In this document: in pieces, positions 24,905 through 33,584 of the stretch
Layout: each line of letters begins with the position of its first letter
Numbering within the stretch: the first letter of the stretch is position 1
Source of the DNA: Obesumbacterium proteus
Lineage (GTDB): Bacteria > Pseudomonadota > Gammaproteobacteria > Enterobacterales > Enterobacteriaceae
Reading direction: 5' to 3'
Assembly (NCBI RefSeq): GCF_001586165.1
Contig: NZ_CP014608.1
Span: 3,596,001-3,660,000 of the forward strand
Length of the DNA stretch: 64,000 nucleotides
Notes under the pieces: generated by a model
What the model was told of the DNA's origin: nothing
What the model saw: only the letters and a program-made list of their open reading frames with translations
The model's database searches: none
Program-made: the position numbers and the translations under genes

Positions 24905-24934
24905 CGTTTTCTCCCCAGCGTGTCATTAATAAAA

Positions 24935-25294
24935 CTATAAATTCTGGAAACGCTTATTGACGCCAAACGTTTCCGAAGTCACATAACGTTCTAAACGGCG
25001 CAAGCGCTGCTCGCATTCGTTCAGTTCGGTTGTCACCACCTGCATTTGCTGACGCGGTGTCGGTTGATGATCGCCGCTTAGTTCCGCAACTTGGGCGGTT
25101 GGCAGCGTCATGGATAACACCACGTACAATATCGCGGTGATGATAAACAGGCCGCAGAAAATCGACAGCACCGCCATCACGCGCACCAAGGCAACAGGAA
25201 CGCCCATATATTCGGCCAGCCCTGCACAAACGCCTTTCACTACGCCTCGCTCAGGAATGCGATACAGTTTTTTACCGCTCATCGGCGTTGTCAT
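24935..25294 (-). CDS. pspC: phage shock protein C
   Basis: The 119-residue inner-membrane protein has the PspC domain at residues 8-65 (LYRIPERGVVKGVCAGLAEY then a strongly hydrophobic helix) and a polar C-terminal coiled region (QMQVVTTELNECEQRLRRLE). With PspB it senses envelope stress and pulls PspA from PspF. Its ATG overlaps the pspB stop by one base (TAATG), so translation is coupled. An antisense-looking 91-codon frame inside it is a shadow. Confidence 0.95.
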   Translation of the reverse strand: MTTPMSGKKLYRIPERGVVKGVCAGLAEYMGVPVALVRVMAVLSIFCGLFIITAILYVVLSMTLPTAQVAELSGDHQPTPRQQMQVVTTELNECEQRLRRLERYVTSETFGVNKRFQNL

Positions 25295-25521
25295 TAAGCG
25301 TCCCTCCAGTTTGGATGCTCCGCATCCAGAATGGATTCCAGCGCGCTAATGCGTTGACGCATGCGCTGTGCTTCTTCATTCAACTGCGCTAAGCGCTGCA
25401 CTTCTTGCGTTTGCAATACGCTGTCGTTTTGCTGGCGATTGCTGTAATGCAGCCACAGCCAAACGGGTAATACAAACAGCACAAAAATAGTCAGAGGGAT
25501 GGCAAGAAAAAGGTAGCCCAT
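25294..25521 (-). CDS. pspB: phage shock protein B
   Basis: The 75-residue protein has one N-terminal membrane helix (LAIPLTIFVLFVLPVWLWLHY) and a cytoplasmic leucine-rich coiled coil (QEVQRLAQLNEEAQRMRQRI) that pairs with PspC. It ends HPNWRD, similar to E. coli PspB. Positive regulator of the psp response. It is 110 bases downstream of pspA, a gap that holds no gene. Confidence 0.95.
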   Translation of the reverse strand: MGYLFLAIPLTIFVLFVLPVWLWLHYSNRQQNDSVLQTQEVQRLAQLNEEAQRMRQRISALESILDAEHPNWRDA

Positions 25522-25631
25522 CGTGAATTCCTTATTATTGGTTTACAGCCATTAGCAACAGTCTATTCCCTTCTCCGGCGTTATGTATGCAGCAGCAAAC
25601 ATAACGCCGGTCGTTCGGTTACAAATCGCGC

Positions 25632-26297
25632 TTATTCAGGACGATTCATTTTGGCTTTTAGCGCCGCCAACTGCTGGCCAATTTCATCATCGGCTTTCAG
25701 GTCAGCAAACTCTTGGTCGAGCGATTTCTTTTTGCCTAAGCCCATCGTTTCAGCTTCGGCTTCCATGTGGTCGATACGGCGTTCAAACTGCTCAAAACGC
25801 GCCATCGCTTCATCTAATTTACCGCTGTCGAGCTGACGACGAACTTCACGCGATGAGGCCGCGGCCTGCTGACGCAGCGCCAGCGCCTGTTGGCGAGCAC
25901 GCGTTTCCGTCAGTTTGCTTTCCAGTTCGGTGATTTCGCGCTTCATGCGATCCAACGTTTCTTCTACGTTGCTCACTTCATGGCGCAGCGTAGTCAGCAA
26001 ATCACTCACGCGCTGTTTTTCAATTAACGCCGCACGCGCCAGATCTTCTTTATCTTTACGCAGCGCCAACTCGGCTTTGTCCTGCCACTCGTTGAGCTGA
26101 GTTTCACCCTGCTCAATACGGCGCATCAGCTGTTTTTTCTCGGCTAAAGCGCGGGCGGAAGTGGAACGCACTTCGACCAAAGTATCTTCCATTTCCTGAA
26201 TCATCAGGCGAACCAGCTTCTGTGGATCTTCTGCTTTATCCAGCAGAGTATTGATGTTGGCGTTTACGATGTCGGCGAAACGAGAAAAAATACCCAT
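25632..26297 (-). CDS. pspA: phage shock protein A
   Basis: The 221-residue protein is almost wholly coiled coil. An amphipathic N-terminal helix (MGIFSRFADIVNANINTLLD) binds membrane. It inhibits PspF by direct contact and, when released, forms ESCRT-III-like assemblies that stabilise the inner membrane. The start at 26297 has a GAGGG ribosome site and matches the family; an upstream in-frame ATG adds five residues and is unlikely. First gene of the operon, with a sigma54 promoter at 26384-26400. Confidence 0.97.
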   Translation of the reverse strand: MGIFSRFADIVNANINTLLDKAEDPQKLVRLMIQEMEDTLVEVRSTSARALAEKKQLMRRIEQGETQLNEWQDKAELALRKDKEDLARAALIEKQRVSDLLTTLRHEVSNVEETLDRMKREITELESKLTETRARQQALALRQQAAASSREVRRQLDSGKLDEAMARFEQFERRIDHMEAEAETMGLGKKKSLDQEFADLKADDEIGQQLAALKAKMNRPE

Positions 26298-26383
26298 TGT
26301 TAATACCCTCACTCTTGCGTTGCGGCGTGCATTTGGTTCGGCACATCCGTTGTTAAAATGGTTTACTGTCTCGCAAATACATA

Positions 26384-26400
26384 ATCAACTATCGTGCCAA
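26384..26400 (-). promoter_or_regulatory. sigma54 promoter of the psp operon
   Basis: On the minus strand, TTGGCACGATAGTTGAT has a perfect -24 element (TGGCAC), five bases, then TTGAT as -12 (consensus TTGCA/T). It lies about 87 bases upstream of pspA between pspA and divergent pspF, where the PspF-activated promoter is expected. Confidence 0.8.
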
Positions 26401-26525
26401 CTTTTAAAGTTTAAATAAGCACTTGATTTATAAGACATCAATAAAAATCATTGCCAGCCATAGGCAAAACATGATGTGATGAATTTAGCCAACAGATAGC
26501 GAAATTCACTAAATGGAACCCTGCG

Positions 26526-27533
26526 ATGTCAGATAATATTGAAAACATGCTCGGCCAAGCCAACAGCTTCCTTGAGGTGCTGGAGCAGACTTCGCAGCTG
26601 GCGAAGTTGAATAAACCGGTATTAATTATTGGCGAACGTGGGACAGGTAAAGAGCTGATCGCTCATCGTCTGCACTATCTGTCTAATCGTTGGCAAGGGC
26701 CGTTCGTATCGCTGAACTGCGCGGCGCTCAATGACAACTTGCTGGATTCCGAGCTGTTTGGTCATGAGGCCGGTGCGTTTACCGGTGCGCAGAAGCGCCA
26801 TTTAGGCCGCTTCGAACGTGCCGACGGCGGTACGCTCTTTCTGGATGAGCTGGCTACCGCGCCAATGTTAATTCAGGAAAAGCTGTTGCGCGTGATTGAA
26901 TATGGTCATTTAGAACGCGTCGGCGGCAGCCAGCCCTTACAGGTGGATGTGCGCTTAGTGTGCGCGACCAATGCTGATTTACCGGCGATGGCTGAAGCGG
27001 GTACCTTCCGCGCCGATTTGCTGGATCGCTTGGCTTTTGACGTTATTCAGTTACCACCGTTAAGAGAACGCCGCAGCGATATCATGCTATTGGCTGAGCA
27101 TTTTGCCATGCAGATGTGCGGTGAACTGGGGCTTGCGTTCTTTCCCGGCTTTAGCGATGCCGCGCGGCAAACGCTGCTGGATTACGGCTGGCCCGGCAAT
27201 ATTCGTGAATTGAAAAACGTGGTGGAGCGCTCGGTCTATCGTCATGGTGATTCACCCGAACTATTAGACGCGATTGTGATTAATCCGTTTAAACATCGCA
27301 CAACCGACTTGCCCTCTTCTACCAGCATACCTGCGGCAACACCGCTGGATGCACAAACGGCGCAGCCGTCTTTACCCATCGATCTTAAAGATTGGCTGGC
27401 AGAGCGCGAAAAACAGATCATTATTCAGGCGCTGCAAGAGAGCCGACACAATCAACGTCAGGCCGCAGAGCTGTTAAATCTGACCTATCACCAACTGCGT
27501 GGGATCATGAAGAAGTTGGGGATTCAGGGATAA
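26526..27533 (+). CDS. pspF: PspF, sigma54 activator of the psp operon
   Basis: The 335-residue AAA+ activator lacks an N-terminal receiver domain, as in E. coli (325). Walker A is GERGTGKE, the GAFTGA loop is intact (GHEAGAFTGAQ), the sensor block is GTLFLDELATAP, and a C-terminal Fis-like HTH reads NQRQAAELLNLTYHQLRGIM. It opens the sigma54 promoter of pspA unless bound by PspA. A linker rich in Ser, Thr and Pro (about residues 262-290) is longer than in E. coli. It is divergent from pspA and read toward ryhB and sapA. Confidence 0.97.
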   Translation: MSDNIENMLGQANSFLEVLEQTSQLAKLNKPVLIIGERGTGKELIAHRLHYLSNRWQGPFVSLNCAALNDNLLDSELFGHEAGAFTGAQKRHLGRFERADGGTLFLDELATAPMLIQEKLLRVIEYGHLERVGGSQPLQVDVRLVCATNADLPAMAEAGTFRADLLDRLAFDVIQLPPLRERRSDIMLLAEHFAMQMCGELGLAFFPGFSDAARQTLLDYGWPGNIRELKNVVERSVYRHGDSPELLDAIVINPFKHRTTDLPSSTSIPAATPLDAQTAQPSLPIDLKDWLAEREKQIIIQALQESRHNQRQAAELLNLTYHQLRGIMKKLGIQG

Positions 27534-27565
27534 GGTTAACAACGAGGTTTCGGTAAATTACAGAT

Positions 27566-27674
27566 AAAAAAAAGCCAGCACCCGGCTGGCTATAAAGTAG
27601 ATCTGGAAGCAATGTGAGCAATGTCGTGTTCTTAAGAGAATTGATTGCCCTGAGGAGGCATTCTCTAAAGAACG
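27566..27674 (-). ncRNA. ryhB: RyhB small regulatory RNA
   Basis: On the minus strand, a stretch matching the E. coli RyhB core over at least 26 bases (CACGACATTGCTCACATTGC, then TTCCAG) lies at about 27603-27628. It is followed by the RyhB terminator hairpin AGCCAGC-CGGGT-GCTGGCT and eight T. A 5' stem-loop (GTTCTTtAGAGAAT against ATTCTCTtAAGAAC) corresponds to RyhB stem-loop I. The promoter has TTTACA and TATCAT with an 18-base spacer, a start near 27674, and a Fur box over the -10. RyhB is an Hfq-dependent repressor of iron-using protein mRNAs (sodB, sdhC, fumA) made when iron is scarce. The transcript would be about 108 nt, longer than the 90 nt of E. coli. Core matching is from memory. 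Confidence 0.93.
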
Positions 27675-27682
27675 AGATGAAT

Positions 27683-27701
27683 GATAATGGTTATCACTAC
27701 C
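27683..27701. promoter_or_regulatory. Fur box at the ryhB promoter
   Basis: GATAATGGTTATCACTACC matches the 19-bp Fur consensus at 15 of 19 positions and overlaps the -10 (27681-27686) and spacer of the ryhB promoter, so iron-loaded Fur should repress it. Confidence 0.8.
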
Positions 27702-27950
27702 ATGTGTAAAGTGGTTTGTTGCGAATTTTTCTTATTTGTATTTGCAGCGTGCGCCAGCTCACATCTTCTTCGCCGCTTTATTACGCAATATTTAGCGCAA
27801 AACCCCACTGCTGCGTGATTTCTGACTTATGCTTACCAGTAGATTGGTTAAGCAAAAGGCAAATAACCCCTTCATCTCACTGGAATGATTGGGCTGCCAG
27901 CCAATGTACGTTACACTAAACACTTTGCTCAACAACCTCTTGAAGCGTTT

Positions 27951-29672
27951 ATGCGTGGTCTAAAAACCCTGATGCTGGCATTAAGTTGCCTGTCTGCCGT
28001 TGCGACAGCAGCCGAAATTGCCCCTGTGACCAAAACCAAACCGCTGCCGGATATCCGCCAGAGCGGCTTCATTTATTGCGTCAGCGGGATCCTGAATACC
28101 TTCAATCCACAGATGGCGAGCAGCGGTCTTACGGTCGATACCCTCGCCGCGCAGCTTTACGACCGCCTGTTAGATGTTGACCCCTATACCTACCGCCTCA
28201 TTCCTGAACTAGCCCAGAGCTGGGAAGTGCTAGACGGTGGCGCAACCTATGTGCTGCATCTGCGGAAAGACGTTCCGTTCCAAACCACTGACTGGTTTAA
28301 ACCGACGCGCAAGATGAATGCCGATGATGTGGTGTTTAGCTTCAACCGCATGTTTGATCCTAACCATCCGTATCATGAAGTGAACGGCGGTCATTATCCT
28401 TATTTCGAGAGTTTACAATTTAGCGACGCGGTGCAAAGTGTACGCAAATTAGACAGCTCAACGGTTGAAATTCGGCTTAAACAACCGGATGCCTCTTTCT
28501 TATGGCACCTCGCCACGCATTACGCGCCAATACTCTCGTCTGAATACGCAGATAACTTAGCGAAAAAGGGCAAAGAAGAAGACATCGACCGTCTGCCGGT
28601 GGGCACCGGTCCGTTTATGCTCAATGAGTACCACGCGGGACAATATATTCGCTTGGATCGCAACGATGCGTTTTGGAAAGGTAAACCGCGGATGCCACAG
28701 GTTATTATTGACCTCGGCGCAGGCGGCACCGGGCGTTTGTCCAAACTGCTGACCGGGGAATGCGACGTGCTGGCTTACCCTGCGGCCAGCCAGTTGAGCA
28801 TTCTGCGCGACGATCCGCGTTTGCGCTTAACGCTGCGTCCTGGAATGAACGTCGCCTACTTGGCGTTTAACACCCGCAAACCGCCGTTAGATAATCTCGA
28901 CGTGCGCCGCGCCATTGCTTATTCCATCAATAACCAGCGTCTGATGCAGTCTATCTACTACGGCACGGCAGAAACCGCGGCTTCTCTGCTGCCTCGTGCG
29001 TCGTGGGCGTATGACAGCGAAGCGAAGATTACCGAATACAACCCAGAGAAATCGCGTGAGCTGTTAAAACAGGCCGGCGTGACCAATCTCCACTTACAGC
29101 TGTGGGTGCCAACGGCTTCTCAGGCTTATAACCCGAGCCCGCTGAAAACCGCCGAGCTGATTCAGGCTGATATGGCGCAGGTCGGAATTAAGGTCAGCAT
29201 TATTCCGGTGGAAGGCCGATTCCAAGAAGCCCGCCTGAGCGACATGAGCCACGATATGACGCTTTCCGGCTGGGCAACCGACAGTAATGACCCTGACAGT
29301 TTCTTCCGCCCGTTGCTGAGCTGCGCGGCAATTCAGTCACAGACTAACTTGGCGCACTGGTGCGATCCTTCTTTTGACTCGCTGCTGCATAAAGCCCTGC
29401 TGTCTCAGCAACTGTCACAGCGTATTGATGATTATCAGGATGCGCAGAAGATCTTAGAAGAACAGCTGCCTATCTTGCCTCTGGCGTCCTCGTTGCGCCT
29501 ACAGGCATATCGCTATGACATCAAAGGACTGGTATTGAGCCCGTTTGGTAACGCCTCGTTTGCCGGTGTTTATCGTGAAAAACAGCCAGAACCGGCTGCC
29601 ACCAACGATCCTGATGCGGGGCCACCGACGCCAGCCGCGGAAGCCCCTGCCGTCGTGGAGGATAAACCATGA
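27951..29672 (+). CDS. sapA: SapA, periplasmic peptide-binding protein
   Basis: The 573-residue periplasmic solute-binding protein of the Sap ABC system is linked to antimicrobial peptide resistance, potassium uptake and putrescine export in other species. Signal peptide MRGLKTLMLALSCLSAVATAAE; SBP_bac_5 fold from about residue 45. Stretches near identical to E. coli SapA include TRKMNADDVVF, GGTGRLSKLLTGECDVLA, DDPRLRLTLRPGMNVAYLAF and SGWATDSNDPDSFFRPLLSC. The C terminus after YREKQ carries a Pro/Ala-rich extension of about 25 residues absent from E. coli SapA. The start at 27951 was chosen from the signal peptide; its ribosome site is poor. First of five overlapping genes. Confidence 0.95.
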   Translation: MRGLKTLMLALSCLSAVATAAEIAPVTKTKPLPDIRQSGFIYCVSGILNTFNPQMASSGLTVDTLAAQLYDRLLDVDPYTYRLIPELAQSWEVLDGGATYVLHLRKDVPFQTTDWFKPTRKMNADDVVFSFNRMFDPNHPYHEVNGGHYPYFESLQFSDAVQSVRKLDSSTVEIRLKQPDASFLWHLATHYAPILSSEYADNLAKKGKEEDIDRLPVGTGPFMLNEYHAGQYIRLDRNDAFWKGKPRMPQVIIDLGAGGTGRLSKLLTGECDVLAYPAASQLSILRDDPRLRLTLRPGMNVAYLAFNTRKPPLDNLDVRRAIAYSINNQRLMQSIYYGTAETAASLLPRASWAYDSEAKITEYNPEKSRELLKQAGVTNLHLQLWVPTASQAYNPSPLKTAELIQADMAQVGIKVSIIPVEGRFQEARLSDMSHDMTLSGWATDSNDPDSFFRPLLSCAAIQSQTNLAHWCDPSFDSLLHKALLSQQLSQRIDDYQDAQKILEEQLPILPLASSLRLQAYRYDIKGLVLSPFGNASFAGVYREKQPEPAATNDPDAGPPTPAAEAPAVVEDKP

Positions 29673-30634
29673 TTATCTTCACATTGCGCCGTCTTTTGCT
29701 GCTGCTGGTGACGCTGTTTTTCCTGTCGCTGGTAGGTTTTAGCCTGCTCTATTTCACGCCGCATGCGCCGTTGGGCGGCGCTTCGCTGTTCGACGCCTAC
29801 CGTTTCTATGTGCATAGTCTGCTGCAAGGCGACTTCGGCGTTTCCAGCATTAACGGGCAGTTGATTATCGAACAGCTGAAGGAAGTTTTCCCCGCCACCA
29901 TGGAACTGTGCATTCTGGCCTTCGTGTTTGCGCTGGTGGTCGGTATTCCGCTGGGTATTATTGCCGGTTTACTGCGCGGCAAATGGCAGGATGGTGCGAT
30001 TAGCGCGCTGGCGCTGTTTGGCTATTCCATGCCGGTATTTTGGCTGGCTATTCTGCTGATGCTGTTCTTCTCGCTGCATCTCGGCTGGCTGCCGGTTTCA
30101 GGCCGCTACGACCTGCTCTACCCGATGAAAAACGTCACCGGTTTTGCGCTGATTGACGCTTGGCTGTCGGATTCACCTTATCGTGATGCCATGCTGATGA
30201 GCGTTGCACGTCATATGATCCTACCGGTGACGGCGCTGGCGCTGGTTCCGATGACCGAAGTTATCCGCCTGATGCGTATCAGCACCGATAACGTCGTTAG
30301 CCAGAATTACATTAAAGCCGCCGCCACCCGTGGCTTATCGCGTTTCACCATTATTCGCCGTCATGTGTTACACAATGCGCTGCCGCCGATTATCCCAAGG
30401 CTGGGGCTGCAATTTTCAACCATGCTGACGCTGGCGATGATTACCGAAGTGGTGTTCAGTTGGCCGGGGCTCGGACGTTGGTTGATTAACGCCATCCGCC
30501 AACAGGACTTTGCCGCTATCTCTGCCGGTGTCATGTTGGTGGGGACGTTGGTTTTAGTCGTCAACGTGCTGTCTGATGTTGTGGGTGCGCTGACTAATCC
30601 GCTGAAACATAAGGAATGGTATGCACTTCGATAA
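29669..30634 (+). CDS. sapB: SapB, permease subunit
   Basis: The 321-residue inner-membrane protein of the OppB/DppB type has about six helices and the cytoplasmic EAA-like loop around NYIKAAATRGLSRFTIIRRH. Its ATG overlaps the sapA stop (ATGA), so it is translationally coupled. The length equals that of E. coli SapB. It forms the channel with SapC. Confidence 0.95.
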   Translation: MIIFTLRRLLLLLVTLFFLSLVGFSLLYFTPHAPLGGASLFDAYRFYVHSLLQGDFGVSSINGQLIIEQLKEVFPATMELCILAFVFALVVGIPLGIIAGLLRGKWQDGAISALALFGYSMPVFWLAILLMLFFSLHLGWLPVSGRYDLLYPMKNVTGFALIDAWLSDSPYRDAMLMSVARHMILPVTALALVPMTEVIRLMRISTDNVVSQNYIKAAATRGLSRFTIIRRHVLHNALPPIIPRLGLQFSTMLTLAMITEVVFSWPGLGRWLINAIRQQDFAAISAGVMLVGTLVLVVNVLSDVVGALTNPLKHKEWYALR

Positions 30635-31511
30635 CGTATACCGCGAAAAACGCGTACCGAGCCCGCTGCGTCAGACGTGGCTGCATTTCCATGCCGATAC
30701 CCTCGCCATGATTGGTTTGTATGGCGTCCTGTTGCTGATCGCCCTGTGCTTTTTTGGCACCATGCTGGCACCTTATGCGCTGGATCAGCAGTTCTTGGGC
30801 TATCAACTGCTGCCGCCGTCGTGGTCGCGCTACGGTAACGTGTCATTCTTCCTAGGCACCGACGATCTGGGCCGCGATATTCTCAGCCGTTTATTAAGCG
30901 GCGTTGCGCCAACGTTTGGTTCTGCGCTGGTTGTCACCATCGCCGCCAGCGTTTTTGGCGTTATTATCGGTATTTTAGCGGGCGTTACCCACGGTCTGCG
31001 TTCAGCTATTCTGAACCACATTCTGGATACGCTGCTGTCTATCCCTTCTCTGCTGTTAGCCATTGTCGTTGTTGCGTTTTTAGGGCCGCGCCTCGAGCAC
31101 GCTATGCTGGCCGTGTGGTTGGCTCTTTTGCCACATATGGTGCGAGAAGTTTATACCTCGGTTCACGAAGAGCTTGAGAAAGAATATGTGGTTGCCGCCC
31201 GTTTAGACGGCGCTTCAACGTGGTTTATCCTGTGGGATTCCGTGTTGCCCAATATCGCAGGCGTACTGGTGGGCGAATTTACCCGCGCCCTCTCCATGGC
31301 GATTTTAGATATCGCAGCATTGGGTTTTCTCGATCTGGGGGCTCAACTGCCGTCGCCAGAATGGGGAGCCATGCTGGGTGATTCCTTGGAGCTGGTTTAT
31401 GTCGCACCGTGGACGGTGATGTTGCCAGGGGCTGCCATTATGGTCAGCGTGCTGCTGGTGAATTTGTTGGGCGACGGAATGCGCCGCGCGATTAACGCCG
31501 GTGTGGAATAG
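30621..31511 (+). CDS. sapC: SapC, permease subunit
   Basis: The 296-residue OppC/DppC-type permease has an N-terminal cytoplasmic tail and the first helix at about 32-55. The typical LGTDDLGRDILSRLL segment precedes the transmembrane domain, and the EAA-like loop is EYVVAARLDGASTWFILW. It overlaps the sapB end by 14 bases and has the same length as E. coli SapC. Confidence 0.95.
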   Translation: MHFDNVYREKRVPSPLRQTWLHFHADTLAMIGLYGVLLLIALCFFGTMLAPYALDQQFLGYQLLPPSWSRYGNVSFFLGTDDLGRDILSRLLSGVAPTFGSALVVTIAASVFGVIIGILAGVTHGLRSAILNHILDTLLSIPSLLLAIVVVAFLGPRLEHAMLAVWLALLPHMVREVYTSVHEELEKEYVVAARLDGASTWFILWDSVLPNIAGVLVGEFTRALSMAILDIAALGFLDLGAQLPSPEWGAMLGDSLELVYVAPWTVMLPGAAIMVSVLLVNLLGDGMRRAINAGVE

Positions 31512-31519
31512 GAAACAAA

Positions 31520-32515
31520 ATGCCGTTACTTGATATTCGTAACCTCACCATTGAATTCATGACCGCCGAAGGGCCGGTCAAAGCCGTCGATCGGGTCAGC
31601 CTCACGCTCACCGAAGGCGAAGTGCGCGGACTGGTTGGTGAATCTGGCTCAGGCAAAAGTTTAATTGCCAAAGCGATCTGCGGCGTAACCAAAGATAACT
31701 GGAAGGTCACCGCCGACCGTTTTCGCTTTGATGATATTGACCTGCTGCGCTTAACACCGCGTCAACGGCGTCGGCTGGTGGGTCATAACGTGTCAATGAT
31801 TTTTCAGGAGCCTCAGTCCTGTTTGGACCCTTCTGAGAGCATTGGCAAACAGGTGATTCAGGCGATCCCCGGTTGGACCTATAAAGGCCGCTGGTGGCAG
31901 CGTTTTCGCTGGCGTAAACGCCGCGCCATTGAACTGCTACACCGCGTCGGGATTAAAGACCATAAAGATATCATGCGTAGCTTCCCGTATGAGCTGACGG
32001 AAGGTGAATGCCAGAAGGTGATGATTGCCATCGCCTTGGCTAACCAGCCACGTCTGCTGATTGCGGATGAGCCGACCAACGCGATGGAGCCCACCACGCA
32101 GGCGCAAATTTTCCGTCTGCTGTCGCGCATGAATCAAAACAACAACACAACGATTTTGTTGATCAGCCATGACCTGCAAATGATGAGCAAATGGGCTGAC
32201 CGCATTAACGTGATGTACTGCGGGCAAACGGTAGAAAGCGCGACTTGCGAAGATATTTTAGTTGCGCCACATCATCCCTACACGCAGGCGCTGATCCGCG
32301 CGATGCCTGACTTTGGCCGCGCACTGCCCCATAAAAGCCGCTTAAACACGCTGCCGGGCGCCATTCCTTCGTTAGAGCATTTGCCTATCGGCTGCCGTTT
32401 AGGCCCGCGTTGCCCGTATGCGCAAAAAAAATGCATTGAGACACCGCCTCTGCGCAGCGTAAAAGCGCATAAGTTTGCCTGTCATTTCCCGCTTAACATG
32501 GAGGAGACGCAATGA
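31520..32515 (+). CDS. sapD: SapD, ABC transporter ATPase
   Basis: The 331-residue ATPase has Walker A GESGSGKS (about residues 39-46) and Walker B LLIADEPTN. The ABC signature is LTEGECQ in place of LSGGQ, a degenerate form also present in E. coli SapD, so this subunit may be a weaker hydrolase. The C-terminal oligopeptide-transporter domain has the Cys cluster RCPYAQKKC. It overlaps sapF by 4 bases. Confidence 0.95.
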   Translation: MPLLDIRNLTIEFMTAEGPVKAVDRVSLTLTEGEVRGLVGESGSGKSLIAKAICGVTKDNWKVTADRFRFDDIDLLRLTPRQRRRLVGHNVSMIFQEPQSCLDPSESIGKQVIQAIPGWTYKGRWWQRFRWRKRRAIELLHRVGIKDHKDIMRSFPYELTEGECQKVMIAIALANQPRLLIADEPTNAMEPTTQAQIFRLLSRMNQNNNTTILLISHDLQMMSKWADRINVMYCGQTVESATCEDILVAPHHPYTQALIRAMPDFGRALPHKSRLNTLPGAIPSLEHLPIGCRLGPRCPYAQKKCIETPPLRSVKAHKFACHFPLNMEETQ

Positions 32516-33324
32516 GTACGCTGTTGGAGGTGCACAATCTACAAAAGACCTTCCGCTATCGCACCGGCTTGTTTCGTCGCCAAAATCTTGAAGCGGTTAA
32601 ACCCGTGAGTTTTACGCTGCGCGAAGGACAAACGCTGGCGATTATTGGCGAGAACGGCTCGGGGAAATCCACGCTGGCAAAAATGCTGTCAGGCATGATT
32701 GAGCCTACGGCGGGCGATATCGTGATTGATGACAAGCAGCTACAGTACGGCGATTTTCGCTACCGCAGCCAGCGGATCCGCATGATTTTTCAAGACCCGT
32801 CTACGTCGCTCAATCCGCGCCAGCGTATCGGCCAGATCCTTGACGTTCCCCTACGCTTAAATACCGAATTAGACGCGCCTGAGCGTGAACAGCGCATTAA
32901 TGAAACGCTGCGCCAAGTCGGCTTGCGCTCCGATCACGCCTATTACTATCCGCATATGTTGGCCTCCGGACAAATTCAGCGCATCGCCTTGGCACGCGCC
33001 TTGATATTGCAGCCACAGGTGATCGTAGCGGATGAAGCATTAGCGTCGCTGGATATGTCGATGCGTTCACAGATTATAAATTTGATGTTGGAGCTACAGC
33101 AAAAACACGGTATCGCTTATATCTATGTTACCCAGCACTTGGGCATGATGAAGCATATTAGCGATCAGGTGATGGTGATGCATCATGGCGAAGTGGTGGA
33201 ACGCGGTAGCACTTCAGAAGTATTGGCCGCCCCGCTGCATGAGCAAACCAAGCGTCTCATCAATAGCCATTTTGGTGAAGCATTAACGGCTGATGCATGG
33301 CGTCGTGACGGTGGCGTTTTCTGA
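32512..33324 (+). CDS. sapF: SapF, ABC transporter ATPase
   Basis: The 270-residue ATPase has Walker A GENGSGKST, signature LASGQIQR and Walker B VIVADEALASLD (Glu replaced by Asp-Glu-Ala as in E. coli). It lacks the C-terminal Cys-rich domain found in SapD. Last gene of sapABCDF. The 260 bases to fabI contain no gene I can support; the E. coli ycjD gene found there is missing. Confidence 0.95.
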   Translation: MSTLLEVHNLQKTFRYRTGLFRRQNLEAVKPVSFTLREGQTLAIIGENGSGKSTLAKMLSGMIEPTAGDIVIDDKQLQYGDFRYRSQRIRMIFQDPSTSLNPRQRIGQILDVPLRLNTELDAPEREQRINETLRQVGLRSDHAYYYPHMLASGQIQRIALARALILQPQVIVADEALASLDMSMRSQIINLMLELQQKHGIAYIYVTQHLGMMKHISDQVMVMHHGEVVERGSTSEVLAAPLHEQTKRLINSHFGEALTADAWRRDGGVF

Positions 33325-33584
33325 AAAGCGATTTTATCGCCAATTACGGACTAAAATTCAATCACTGATCCGAGCAGAGCATCAAAAGCATTCCACAGTG
33401 AATCAAGCGTGATAGAATCGCTCGGTTTTGTTTTATTAACACAAGTGCTGGAAGAATTAACAATTCCTGTTTCTGTATAAAAATGTGAATTGATTTTCCT
33501 CCGCCTCTATCAGTTTAGGCCCTGCTCCTCCAATATTATTGGCATCGCAGTGCGGCATAAACTAAGACTACAAGGACTATTTGT

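Noticed and set aside
27716..27919. 67-codon open frame between ryhB and sapA
   Set aside because: No ribosome site or family features; it overlaps the ryhB promoter region and the sapA leader.
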